A DNA stretch of 64,000 bases, taken from positions 1,000,217-1,064,216 of the forward strand of contig CACVBU010000181.1 in NCBI GenBank assembly GCA_902728285.1. The letters are read 5' to 3'. Under the pieces are notes generated by a model. It saw only the letters and a list, made by a program, of their open reading frames with translations, made no database searches and was not told the DNA's origin. The translations under genes were made by a program, and so were the position numbers. The DNA is from Clytia hemisphaerica. Taxonomy: Eukaryota; Cnidaria; Hydrozoa; Leptothecata; Clytiidae. Positions 36,363 through 47,711 of the stretch are shown here, in pieces; within the stretch, counting starts at the first letter, position 1, and every line of letters starts with the position of its first letter.

Positions 36363-37319
36363 CAGTCGAGTACTATTGCAAATTAGGAGAAATGCGGGTA
36401 TTTCGCTTAAATAGGATGAATTATCCTAAATAAGATAAAATCGATAGCTTAGTTAGGAGAAATAGAAGAAAAAGTTGATTTTCTGAACAAATTCAGAGAT
36501 CCGCGTCAAGCTTTGCATAAATTTAAGAAATTTGGAGCCAGCATAGTATGCTTGTGAAGTCTGATCCACCAGTCAGCGTGCGTTCAGAAGTTATTCAACT
36601 TTTAAGTAGTACGCATGCGTAGTTCAGAAAAATACTTGGAATTCCGCTGAGCTAAGCGAAATTAATCGCCTTTGGGTCATAATTGTTTTCTAGTTCTCTC
36701 ATACAAGTCATCCTGCATGAGTAGGGTCTCACGTGAAAGTGATGATACCCATTGACTGTAGAATAAAACCCTAAAAAGGGCTTTTTACGGAGATTATTGT
36801 CAAACCTGAATCGGTTGTGTAGAACAATATCTTCCAAATCGGCTTCTTGAAACACTTCAGATGTTAAGCATCTAATTCTTTTAGTAAAAACTTGACTCAT
36901 GTTCTGAAGATATAGAAATTAAGATGTATTAAACAGTAATTGTAACAGACACGATTGAACGCTTTCGACACTTTTCGTCCACTCAAACCTTTTTAATTCT
37001 TCATCTTTTTTATTACGGGAAAGAGAGTAAACAAAAATACTATTTCTCTTATTTAGTACATTTTATCCAAAATAGGATAAATGCTTATATTTTTTCACTC
37101 CGCGCTGATAAGAAGCTAATTTTTGGTTTAAAATGCTCTTCTGTATGAGCACAATTGATTTAGAGAGTAATAAAGACGCGGATCTCTGAATTTGTTCAGA
37201 AAATCAACTTTTTCTTCTATTTCTCCTAACTAAGCTATCGATTTTATCTTATTTAGGATAATTCATCCTATTTAAGCGAAATACCCGCATTTCTCCTAAT
37301 TTGCAATAGTACTCGACTG
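36363..37319. mobile_element. TIR transposon with 145-bp inverted arms and TTTTA target-site duplication
   Basis: Arms at 36363-36507 and 37175-37319 are reverse complements over 145 bp by eye, starting CAGTCGAGTACTATTGCAAA. Flanks show TTTTA on both sides (36358-36362 and 37320-37324). The 667-bp centre encodes a HIRAN-like fragment on the minus strand. Total 957 bp; no transposase seen, so non-autonomous. Confidence 0.8.
36652..36900 (-). pseudogene. HIRAN-like fragment inside the TIR element
   Basis: 82-residue ORF. The stretch GYHHFHVRPYSCRMTC .. RELENNYDPKAI has the HIRAN signature: G-h-H-x-R near the start, then C-x-R-E-x2-N-x-Y-D-P-x-A-I. HIRAN domains bind DNA ends or damaged DNA and are common in genes carried by invertebrate transposons. 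The N-terminal text (FTKRIRCLTSEVFQEADLED) reads as coding but I cannot name it. Probably a captured or leftover piece of a longer transposon protein. Confidence 0.5.
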
Positions 37320-37343
37320 TTTTATGTTCTGGTTTACAGCCTG

Positions 37344-37723
37344 GTCTCCCTAGAGCGTTTTGCATTCTCATATGAGAATGCAGTCCGCTTGCTTGCGCTC
37401 ACTTCGCTAAAACCGTAAGGGCCAATCTACACGGCGTTGAGCAATTCTAAAGCAAAAATAGGATAGTCCTCCAGTTGTTAGTGAAGATAGGGCTTTCTGT
37501 TACATGAAAACATGAAAAAGAAGAAAACAGAGGCAAGTTCATTTTCCAAGAAAACATGGTTGGTCATGATAATGCATGCAAACTTTTTTATGGACTTTGG
37601 TGTAATCTTTGGATGTTTTAAATAGTTTTAGATCTTGTAAGACTACTTTTTATTAATTTCTGTTTTGCTGCCCTGGGTTGGCTAGGAAACATGGGTTTTC
37701 ACTTTCATTCTCTAGGGAGACCA
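37344..37723. repeat. Outer inverted repeat next to the TIR element
   Basis: TGGTCTCCCTAGA at the left is mirrored by TCTAGGGAGACCA at the right. Together with CCAGGCTGTAAAC (36320) and GTTTACAGCCTGG (37334) this shows nested palindromes around the 957-bp element. Confidence 0.45.
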
Positions 37724-37914
37724 AGCTCTATAATTTAAGAACTTTGTATGTTGAGGTAAATTTTGTTTTTTCTTAAATTTTGAGCTTGGATATCCAGGCT
37801 AGGTCTGGGACTAGCAAACTTTTTTGGAGGGAAAAAAATTAAAGCGAGCGCCGAATCTTTGTTTTGATTTGAAATTTTTTTGAGAAAGAATTGCTGACAC
37901 TCAAAGTTCAGAAA

Positions 37915-39962
37915 ATGGTCAAATGGAGCTGTGGTTCTGCACTATGTTGTAATACATACCAGACAAAAACTGAGGGACTTACCAAATATCGACTACCTAG
38001 AAAAGAATCAGTGCAGAGAGTCTATGCAAAAGTTTTCAAAACATCTGGATGGAACTGGGAGAATGTTTCATTTGCTCTGCACATTGGAAGGATGGTAAAC
38101 GTTTATCATCATCGCACTTACCAGAAATAATCGTTCCATCAAAACAAATGGATTTGATTAGGGTAAAATTTGAACGTGCTGAAAAACTTTATAGATCTTT
38201 GAAAACACCAAATGAAAAAATCTCCAATCAATACAACCAGACGGTGTCAATCGAACAACTTCGAACAAAAATCGCAATCGAACCAATCGAACGTAATCGA
38301 ACGCGATCGAATAATTGCGATTCGATTGTCGAACGTAATGGAATCTCAATCGAACGGCTGATTCCCGGGTAATATTCGATTGCGTTCGAGTAAGGTTAGA
38401 TTGGTTCGATTGATTGTTGACTATGTTCGATTGGTTCGATTGATGTCAATTACATTGGATTAATCTTCGATATCGTTCGATTACGATTATGTACGATGAG
38501 TTTGATTGCGATTAAATTAAATTGGATCACTCTGTTAGAGCTTCTTAGCGTGGGCGGCCGAGCGCTTAAGTACCATACTAAAGCGAATAAATTCTAATAC
38601 AATTGAATCAATCGAACGTAATCAAATACAATCGAACGTAATCGAAGCAATCGAACAGCAAATCCTGGGTAATATTCGATTGCGATTCGATTGCGTTCGA
38701 CAATCGAATTGCAATTATTCGATTGCGTTCGATTCGTTCGATTGACACCGTCTGGATACAAGCAAGCTAAGTTGAGATTAACAACAGCCATATCTGCCAA
38801 CTCACAACCACCACCACCAATCGCTACCCCTTGAAGAAAGCTGATTCGTAAGCCATCTATGACCCTTAAAGAAAAAACCCCATCATCACCATCCAAAGCA
38901 GAATATCGTAAACAATGCTTGACTCTTACAGAACAGTTGAAGCAAGCCCAAGAAAAAATATCGAAACTTGAGACAGAACTTGCCAAAAAAGAAAACCTCC
39001 TGAAAGAAGAAAGAAAAAAAAACATTAAAAATTTATCAACCATTTACGACCTACAAGCTACTGAAATAAATTATGAAACTCTTACATTAACACAGCCAAA
39101 TGAAAAAGCTATTGAATATTTATGCGGTATCGATCTTGAAAAATTTAACTTGATTTTCCTTACACACACCTTATACCTTATCCTGACAATCGCAAAGTAA
39201 CTAAATTTTCCCTTGAGACTCAACTCCTTGTCACCTTAACAATTTGTCGTCACGGAATGGATCAAAAATTAATGGCTTTCATTCTTAATTCTTCTCCCTC
39301 AACTGTAAGCAGAATATTCAATGCCTGGGTTATATTTCTGTCAACTGTTTTCAACAGAATCGATTTGGCGCCAAGTCATGGGTTTTTGTTAAAAATGATG
39401 CCTAGAAGCTTTTGTCAAAACAGGACATGGTACTACAGATTTGATTATTGATGCAACAGAATTTAAGTTTCAAGCAGCCTCAAATTATGAACTTAGCAGC
39501 TTAATGTTTTCCAATTATAAAAACACGACAACAGGCAAGGTTCTGGTTGGAATTGCTCCGCACGGTATGGGTTTAATTTTCAGTGATGTTTATCCAGGCT
39601 CAATCTCAGATTCATCAATTACTGAGAAAACAGGGATTTTGCAATTTGTTGAAGCCCTCTTCATGAGGTTATGAGTGACAAAGGATTTGCCATTCAAGAC
39701 TTATGTTCTATCAAAGGAATTTATTTAAATCGACCGAAACAAAAAGAAAACGACCAATTTGATCAGTCAGATATTAAAACTAATTTTGACATTGATTGCT
39801 TCAACTAGAATCCATGATGAAAGATTTATTGGGCGTGTTCGTGATTGGACTATTTTGAATAATACTTGGCCTTTAACGAAAATGGATATACTTTGCCCAA
39901 CTTGGCAAACACTTTGCCATGTTGTGAATTTGACTTTGCCCCCTATTGGTCCAAAGGAGTAG
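37915..39962 (+). pseudogene. THAP-domain DDE_Tnp_4 transposase, frameshifted
   Basis: Starts MVKWSCGSALCC. The THAP zinc finger (C-X4-C .. WNWE .. C-X2-H, with FICSAHWKDGKR) needs a frameshift near 38070. After the insertion at 38237-38755 come a coiled-coil stretch (about 38859-39030) and an HTH of Tnp_4 type (RHGMDQKLMAFILNSSPSTV, from about 39245). The DDE domain follows: IIDATEFKFQ (39441), DVYPGSISDSS, then SDKGFAIQDL and RIHDERFIGRVRDW carrying the last acidic residues. Further frameshifts occur near 39150, 39420, 39665 and 39790. Ends at a stop after TLPPIGPKE. Cut-and-paste transposase by family; inactive here. Confidence 0.75.
38237..38755. mobile_element. Foldback MITE inserted in the transposase pseudogene
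   Basis: Perfect 20-bp inverted ends CCAGACGGTGTCAATCGAAC (38237-38256, 38736-38755). ATACAA directly repeats outside (38231-38236, 38756-38761). The arms extend imperfectly to about 100 bp and are built of TCGAAC/GATTGCG words. Removing it restores continuity of the surrounding transposon sequence. Confidence 0.8.
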
Positions 39963-40589
39963 CTTTTCAGTAATTATTTTATTTGAAATTGATTTATTTT
40001 TAACAATTTAAAAATTTTGAATCTTTTAACTGATATAATTTTCATCTTAATAATAAATAATAATTAATATATTAGATATTAATTAAATACAGTAATAATG
40101 AATAAATTAACTAACTAAATAAATAAATAATTAATAAATAAATAATAAATAAATTTGGTAATAAAACAATATTCTCTAAAAATATTAGACAAACATACTC
40201 TTAAAAAATACTTTTAAAGTCAAGTTTTTGAATCAAGTCTTAAAATACTTTAAAAGCTAATTCAAGTACAGTAGTATTTTTTTCACTTTGTAGTTGAATA
40301 TTTATTTTTCCTTAAATTCTTTATTCTCTTGGTTAAATCTTGCTTACTCATATTATGAACTGTTTAAAACAAGGTTTTATAATTCTAAAAGACTATTTTG
40401 ATTTTGATTTAAGAATATCTCAATTTGCGTATTTTCAAAGGAAAAATTATTCTAAAAAGCCTGTTTTGTTTGAAAAATATATTAGTTTGCGTATTTTCAA
40501 AGGAAAAACTTATTCTAAAAAGCCTGTTTTGTTTGAAAAATATATTAGTTTGCGTATTTTCAAAGGAAAAACTTATTCTTTTGAACAAT
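39963..40589. repeat. A+T-rich spacer with AATAAATAAA runs and a 65-bp tandem repeat
   Basis: At 40080-40155 there are AATAAATAAATAA runs. At about 40424-40580 there are 2.3 tandem copies of a 65-bp unit beginning TTTGCGTATTTTCAAAGG. Confidence 0.6.
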
Positions 40590-41283
40590 TCAATAGATTA
40601 AAAAAAAATGTTGTGTTTGTTTCTTTAGTTTCGCCGTTTTGATTTTAATCTCATTCAAAGGTGCCATAGGAATTGAACTTTTGGTGCTTCTTCTGTGCCA
40701 CCTTTGCAGTTGTTGTGTACAAGTCAATTCAATAATCTTTTCACCTGTCTCGTTAAAATGCTTTAAAAACAACAACAGGGACAACACATGACAGCAAAGT
40801 CCACACGAGCCAACAGGACAATTACAATGCGCTTTAGACGGTGCATTATTGTTTAAATATAAAACTGCTGGCCGGGTTTCATATCCATAGGATTTCTTGA
40901 TCATGGCTTTTACAAACAAATCACCTTCTTCAAGTCCTTGGATTGTCCTTACTGAAACTATCTTCCTACTTTGAAACATTCTAACTGCCTTCATCTGCTG
41001 CCCTTGACTTCCTTCTGATTTTTGCGAAGCATAAGATTTGAATTGTTCACTGGTGATGTTTGGATATGAATCATGATTACTGGACCACTTTGCAGTAGAA
41101 GGAGGAATTTCCAAAGGGTTCAAACTGGACGAAAACTTGTAATGTCTCTTAAATAAAACGTTTGATTCGATTAATCAGCTCATCTTTGGAGCCTGTTGAA
41201 GAAAGACCAATGTCTTTTAACCACTCTAATGCTTCTTCTTTGGTAAATTTAGATATATTTTCAACTAACTTCTTCGCGCTCAT
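40590..41283 (-). pseudogene. SAP-SWIM protein of the ISL2EU-type element, frameshifted and truncated
   Basis: From the ATG at 41283 a SAP-like DNA-binding motif is readable (FTKEEALEWLKDIGLSSTGS, then KDELINRIK). After a frameshift near 41155 the frame continues with KFSSSLNPLEIP and a SWIM zinc finger, CNCPVGSCGLCCHVLSLLLF, followed by CTQQLQRW. SWIM fingers of this kind precede a YqaJ-type nuclease in ISL2EU accessory proteins. Here the protein stops soon after the finger and the nuclease is absent. It converges on the transposase gene. Domain calls are mine from motif reading; the SAP call is the weaker. Confidence 0.65.
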
Positions 41284-41528
41284 TCTACCTTCCTATATTT
41301 TTTATTTACTTTCGCTTTTGTATTTGGCTGTCGCTACTGATTTGTTTACATTTTAGCTACCATTTTGAATTTTTTTCCCCCCAAGAATTTCCAAGAATCT
41401 CTGAACGCGTTATGGGGAACTGGGTAATAGGGTCCATTTTTCAAACCCAACAGGCACGTCCTGTCTGCCGTATCAAGGTCAGTGCCCCCTTCAGTGAGGC
41501 TGGAACTTTAAAAATTTTTGAGGATTAC

Positions 41529-41682
41529 CTAACATGCATAGCCCTCAAATGAAAGACCTGACTGGTCATTAAAATACAAAGTTAAATCAAAACAAAAATG
41601 GTAGAGTAGAGCTGCGAGTGTAACTGCGTAGTTGTATTTTAATGACCAGCCAGGTCTTTTATTTGAGGGCTATGCATGTTAG
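41529..41682. repeat. Hairpin-forming inverted repeat
   Basis: 51-bp arms at 41529-41579 and 41632-41682 (CTAACATGCATAGCCCTCAA against TTGAGGGCTATGCATGTTAG) with few mismatches and a 52-bp loop. Confidence 0.7.
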
Positions 41683-43955
41683 CCTCCACTGATGCAAGTT
41701 ACCCAATCTCACGGTACAATTTTACCAGTTTTTTTGCGGTTTTTACCTTAAACATTAAAGGAAGATCGAAATTAGAGTTTTTTAGCGTTCCAAAAAAAAC
41801 GCATAACAGAAATTTTTTCATCTTCACAGGATCGATTCTCAACAACAAAATGCTTCTTTTGGTCTTTGGGTTTGTTTTTGACATTTTTCCTTCAAAGAAT
41901 ATTTTTCCTTTTCCCCTCAAGCGCGCGAGAAAAAAATGATTAGCTCGCTTTTTTCGCGCGGGCGAATTAAGATGAGGTGGCAATCTTGCACTGAGTGTGC
42001 TACTTAGTTTCCGTCCTATTTTGCGCCCACAATGGAATGGTCCAAACACAGGGGTTTTCCAAATGATAAACAATGTCGTTCTGTAAGTGTTTATTTTCTG
42101 AGAGATACAAATAGTCTATTGAATATTATTGAATTATTTATTTAAGTATAATTATTTGAGGACAAATTTATATATATGGTTTAATAAAAAACAAATCAGC
42201 GGCGGATCTGAGGGGGTTCAAATGGTTCAGCTGAACCACCCCAACCCTTTTAGTACATAAAAAAACAAAGACACTGTCTTCAAGTGAAATTTAGTTTTCT
42301 GATCGGAACTGATTTTTCTTTTTGGTCATATCTCGATATTATTTTACCAGGGGTTGTATGCATGTGGCGTGCGTTTCCGTGGTGTGCGCGACAAACTTAG
42401 CTTTTTCTGCGCTAAAAAATCTTTAGCTTAGGTTATGTGTGTACGGCGTAGCTAGCTTTCCCGCGCTGTAAAAAATCTTTGCTATGACTTTTTTTGCGGG
42501 ATTAATATCTAGCTGTGTTCTGTGCTAGGAAAATCTTTGATTTTGAACCTGGTTCAGAAAATGCATCCAGTGAAATGGCAAATTTGAGGTGGTTCAAGGA
42601 AATTTCTCGAAAATACGAGACCGACCGTTTTGAGCGTAAAAGATTCTCCTACAAAAATAACTTTCAGTCGCATGTCGTCGCCGGCAAAATATTGAAATGA
42701 TTTGAAGGGTAGCCATTCGTACGACAAACGACCTCACTTCTTTGCAAGCGTCCAATGCAGTGTTTTAAAGAAAGGAATTGAAGTCCTGAAAAGTGGTAAT
42801 AATCAGGCAATTACTTATCTTTTTGAGGACATTTTTGGTTCAATTTAATCAGTAAATTTGAGAATCACACAACAATATCAATCAATGTATGATGATTTTG
42901 ACAAAGACTCTGTGTGATGGAATTTTCATCTGCTTTTGTTTGATGAGGTGAAGAGTGACAAAAGAAAAAGACTTTCATTCTGAGGAAACATTTTTGTTTT
43001 GGTTTATCTTTAGAAGAAAAGCATTCATACCAACAAAAACAAAACTTAAATCAATTTTGCTTGATAAATGAAGTTTGGAATTTATTTATGGGAAAGGACT
43101 TATTTGTGAATATTTGGTGGAAGTTTATCGTCTCTTGAATATAATCACAAATTTACCTTTGGCTCTGTCTTCTCCCATCATCGGGCATCGGGAATATCAC
43201 GGGGAAAAATCTACCTAGCTACATATGGATCACGAGATTTGCGATTGGCTACGTTTCGAGAGATTTTTCTCCCATCATTGGATATTGATGAATTTCACAT
43301 TGCTACGTTTCGAGAGATTCTTCTCCCATCATTGGACATTGATGAATTTCACATGGAAAAAAAGGCTTTATTTTTGAAAACTATTATAGAAAAACAAAAC
43401 AAAATTTGTTTTATAACAGAGACTGGAAGAAAGGTTAGGGAACAACATTTTAACATTTTGATTAAATTTGGTTGAAGAATGAAATTTCTGGCAAGGTGAA
43501 CCTTCATGCATGCTTCAAGATAATGTGATGCGAGGAAATATTTTTGGTTTCGTCATGTCATAAGAAGAGAGAGTTCATACCACTTTATACTTGCAAAACA
43601 AAACTAAGATTACTTTTACGTGATCATATGAAAATATGGTGTACTTTTATACAAAAAGAGACATTGTTGACCTCTGAAAAAATTACTCTCTTGTGCTTAA
43701 TTGTAGGTGGACATTTTGCAACTTTTTGGAAAAAATCACCCAATTAGAATTTTGTAATGACCTCTAATTTATCAAATTTTCCTGATAAAGTGCCAAACCT
43801 TCATTTCCCTTGAGTTTTTTGGGAAAATCACCCCAAAATCAGTTAATAATAACCCTCCATTTTGTGAATTTTCTCTGAGAGTACTGCCCCTGCATCTTCC
43901 ACCCCCTACAAGTAAGCATAAAAGAGTACGATTGAATGCAGAATTTATGAAATAG
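41683..43955. other. Intergenic DNA, no gene seen
   Basis: Includes a 58-bp unit twice in tandem at about 43249-43350 (CTACGTTTCGAGAGATT .. CATTGATGAATTTCACAT). ORFs are short and without domains. Confidence 0.4.
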
Positions 43956-44298
43956 TATACCTTAAGGGAAGAAATTTTCGCGGGAAGAAAATTTCGCCGT
44001 TTTCGCGGATTTTGCCTAAAACCGCGAAATTAAGTTCCCGCGAAATTTTACAAAATCGTCAATCCGCGAAATTTAATTTATTTCACGCATTCCCCCAAAT
44101 TCGTACTATTTCAAGCCTAAAACAGGTTTTTTTGCTTATTTAATAACGATTTTGGCCAAAAATATCCTGCAACCGCGAAATTAAATTCCCGCGAATTTTT
44201 CAAAAATCGCTGAACCGCGAAATTAAATTCCCGCGAAAAAAATAATTTGACCAACCGCGAAATTAAGTTCCCGCGAAAATTTCTTCCCTTAAGGTATA
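43956..44298. mobile_element. Palindromic MITE with TATACCTTAAGGGAAG ends
   Basis: The first and last 31 bp are exact inverted repeats by eye (TATACCTTAAGGGAAGAAAT..). The interior is full of CGCGAAATTAAGTTCCCG words. Outer TA could be the target duplication. Confidence 0.75.
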
Positions 44299-44533
44299 AC
44301 AACAATCTCTACCAAAAGAATTATAAACAACACTCCATACAATTGTGAAAGTTGAAAAAAGTGCTTTCCTACAGATTGTTGATGATTACTGTACCTTTAA
44401 TAATGCTTAAAAACATCAAACTTTTTACTTTGAATGTAAAAAGTACTTTTTTATGAGATTATTCATCTAATTTGAGAGCTAAAATTTCTTGAGTTTATTT
44501 GCACATAAAACACATTATATCAGTACCCATGGT

Positions 44534-44893
44534 GTACACGTTTTTTCTTTTATTAGAACCCAGTTTATAAGAACATTGAAGCTGAAACTCGTCAAAAAAT
44601 TGAGAACATCGTAAGAACATGCCCAGCCTCAGTTTGGAGAAAAATGACAAGAAACTACAATTTTTTCCTCTTTTCAAGCAAACTTAGGAATGGATTTTCT
44701 AAATCGAGAGTCAAATATTGTCCAAATTTTACCAATTTTAAGTTATCTTTATTTTGCATTATATTGTCGATTTAGAGTAGTCTGAAAATTTAAGAACGCA
44801 TCTAAGAACATTTCAGGCTGAAAATTGCTAAAAAAATAAGCACATCCAGGCTCAGCCAAATTTTAGTTGTTCTTATAAAAAAAAAGCGTGTAC
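44534..44893. mobile_element. MITE with GTACACGTTTTTTC ends, second copy
   Basis: GTACACGTTTTTTCTTTTATT and the inverted CTTATAAAAAAAAAGCGTGTAC; AAGAACA words inside. Same family as 8116-8367. Confidence 0.55.
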
Positions 44894-45514
44894 TCCACTT
44901 TTTGGCAATCTTTTATTTTTCCATCTTAAGAATATTGTATTCCCTTGTATGTATTATATAAATAATCTCCTTTATTTTTTAACTTGATCACTGTTTTCAA
45001 AATATTATCCATTTCTGGTTTTATAATGAAAACATACTCAACATGAAAAGTTTTTGCTTGATTGTCAGCCAATTAATTCGTTACAAAGAAATTCCATAAA
45101 AAATGGTTATAAGAATAAATTATCGAACTTTTTTACTATGTTTTAAATATACACGAAATGAAACTGAAGTGTGTAAAGTATTTAATATTATAAATTGTCA
45201 TATTTTTTCTTCAAGCTTTTCTTCAAAACCATTTATTTGCTCTTTCATCTATGGCTTTCTCAAAAACATTTTCTGCAAGAACCATGAATATATAAAAGAA
45301 TATACACCAAACAAGCAGTTCTGAGCATGCTCTGGGTGTCTGTTTTATCAAAATAAAAGGTTAAACCAAAGAAATATAAGAAATATAATACTAACTATAT
45401 TTGCGTTTTATGAACGTTTTGTGTGATAAGATTGAAAAGAAGAAACTAGATAAATAAAAACTAAGAAAAACTATAAAAGTAAAGGCATGATCCCAACCAT
45501 TGAAGGATCTTCCT
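44894..45514. other. Intergenic DNA, nothing recognised
   Basis: AT-rich, no exon or repeat that I can define. Confidence 0.35.
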
Positions 45515-46974
45515 TTTTGGACCTACCGGGAGGTCCTTTAATTTGACCGTTGTCCGTTCGTCTGTTACAAGCTTTTCTCGGGATTGGCTCATTACTTTTT
45601 TTAAATTTTTTGCACAATGATACAAAATGGCAATACCCGAAAAGTGACGGAGCCCGATTTTTGAAAAAAATTTTTGGGGGGCAAATTTGGGCCAAAAACT
45701 ACCTAAAAATAAGGTTTTTTGGACTTTGTGCAAAATTGCTTCATTAGTTTTTCCTGATTTTTGGCAGAAAGATAGAGTGCAAGGTACCCTAAAATGTGGC
45801 TGAAGTAATTTTTCTCGGAAAATTTTTTTTCGTCGTCAAATACGGATTTTCGCAAATTTGGGCCAAAAACTACCTAAAAATAAGGTTTTTTGGACTTGGT
45901 GCAAAATTGCTTCATTAGTTTTTCCTGATTTTTGGCAGAAAGATAGAGTGCAAGGTACCCTAAAATGTGGCTGAAGTAATTTTTCTCGAAAAATTTTATT
46001 TCGTCGTAAAATACGGATTTTCGTTTTTTTGGGGAAATTCCCTTTTACCATTTTCCTGTTGGCAGCTTTTCTCGGGATTGGCTCATTAGTTTTTTTAAAT
46101 TTTTTGCACAATGATACAAAATGGCAATACCTAAAAAGTGACGGAGCCCGATTTTTGAAAAAAATTTTTGGGGGGCAAATTTGGGCCAAAAATTACCTAA
46201 AAAAAAGGTTTTTTGGACTTTGTGCAAAATTGCTTCATTAGTTTTTCCTGATTTTTGGCAGAAAGATAGAGTGCAAGGCACCCTAAAATGTGGCTGAAGT
46301 TATTTCTCTCGGAAAATTTTTTTTCGTCGTCAAATACGGATTTTCGCAAATTTGGGCCAAAAACTACCTAAAAATAAGGTTTGTTGGACTTGGTGCAAAA
46401 TTGCTTCATTAGTTTTTCCTGATTTTTGGCAGAAAGATAGAGTGCAAGGTACCCTAAAATGTGGCTGAAGTAATTTTTCTTGAAAAATTTTATTTCGTCG
46501 TAAAATACGGATTTTCGTTTTTTTGGGGAAATTCCCTTTTACCATTTTCCTGTTAGCAGCTTTTCTCGGGATTGGCTCATTAGTTTTTTTAAATTTTTTG
46601 CACAATGATACAAAATGGCAATACCTAAAAAGTGACGGAGCCCGATTTTGAAAAAAAATTTGGGGTAAATTTGGGCCAAAAACTACCTAAAAATAAGGTT
46701 TGTTGGACTTGGTGCAAAATTGCTTCATTAGTTTTTCCTGATTTTTGTCAGAAAGATAGAGTGCAAGGTACCTTAAAATGTGGCTGAAGTAATTTTTCTC
46801 GGAAAATTTTTTTTCGTCATAAAATTTTCAAAAAAAGACGACCAAGTTACACAATGATAAAAGAAAATTAATTAGACGTTTTTGCATTGTCCTAAATATT
46901 ATTGTGTTTGCTCAATACCAATATTAAAATGTAGAACACCTACTTTTATCTGATTTTGATCAACAGGTAGGTCC
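45515..46974. repeat. GGACCTACC repeat, tandemly amplified copy
   Basis: Begins TTTTTGGACCTACCGGGAGGTCC and ends GGTAGGTCCA, like the intron copy at 955-2082. Inside, a unit of about 495 bp is repeated (for example TTTTACCATTTTCCTGTT at 46045 and 46540; AAATACGGATTTTCGCAAAT at 45837 and 46331). Long low-complexity ORFs on both strands are by-products. Confidence 0.65.
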
Positions 46975-46994
46975 ATTCAGCATGTTGCTTGTTT
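46964..46994 (+). repeat. 31-bp direct repeat left of the copia-type element
   Basis: CAGGTAGGTCCATTCAGCAT continuing to 46994 is repeated at 52855-52885 with one mismatch. It is far too long for an LTR-element target duplication. Confidence 0.6.
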
Positions 46995-47339
46995 TTTTAA
47001 TGTTCAAAATGAATCATGACCATGTAATAAAATGATCAATGTCTATGGTGATGTAACAACTGTTACGTGAGACATGTTTAATCAACATGAGTTAAGGTCT
47101 TTTATTGTATCACGATCAACAAGATCAACAATGTTAATGGACAACGAGAATTTCAACATTCGTTGTAAAGAAAATGTCACAATGTTAATAGAAAATAGCG
47201 AGAATTCGAACATTCGCTGTCACTAAAAAATCATCACCAATAAGAATAACAACATTTTGTGTATAAAGTCTCATCATTCAATCCAGACGACCTGTTTGGA
47301 TAACACGGAGAAGGTCATTCGATTGGGCACCTTTTTTCG

Positions 47340-47711
47340 TCAAGCAGTTTGCCAGCTGTTTTGATCCTGGACACCAGCGAACGTCGGCTTCATGCTTTGA
47401 ATAGATTCCTTGATGGCACCAATATCAATACGTAATCTCTTGTCATCAACTAGCTTTGTGGAGTTTATGGCTTCAATGAGGCTTTTACTGTCGGTGTAAG
47501 CCTTGATGTTGGTTGCACAATTTTTGCCAAATAGCTCCTGTATCATAGATTGGTGATATAAACCATCCTCGAGTCCTTCTTGTAAGCTCAATGCTTCTGC
47601 TGCCAAGGAAGAACGTACCACACGTTTGATCTTGTTGCAACTCCACGAGAGCGATGCACAACGTCGGTTTTCTCCAGTGAGAAAGACAATATGACCAGAC
47701 GTACTGTTCAC
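47340..47711 (-). pseudogene. Copia-type RNase H, C-terminal end of pol
   Basis: Carries the end of the copia RNase H: a STSGHIVFLTG entry motif, SLAAEALSL and AYTDSKSLIEAI with its catalytic acidic residues. It is in a different frame from the RT segment upstream; the break is a small indel close to 47710 just after SDAAHANL. Ends with a stop 10-15 bp before the purine tract. Confidence 0.75.

Larger units (their letters stand above)
37824..41384. mobile_element. Decayed ISL2EU-type DNA transposon
   Basis: Contains convergent genes: a THAP-HTH-DDE transposase on + and a SAP-SWIM protein on -, the gene set of ISL2EU elements (family knowledge). Candidate ends TTGGAGGGAAAAAAATT (37824-37840) and AATTTTTTTCCCCCCAA (41368-41384) are inverted with one mismatch. 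They are A/T-rich, so the borders are tentative. The YqaJ nuclease expected after SWIM is missing; its place (39963-40589) is A+T-rich non-coding DNA. Confidence 0.6.

Noticed and set aside
45461-46605. Several ORFs with repeated KIFFKNRAPS and FLGSFWPKFA text
   Set aside because: They translate the GGACCTACC repeat on both strands and vary with its tandem copies; no domain.
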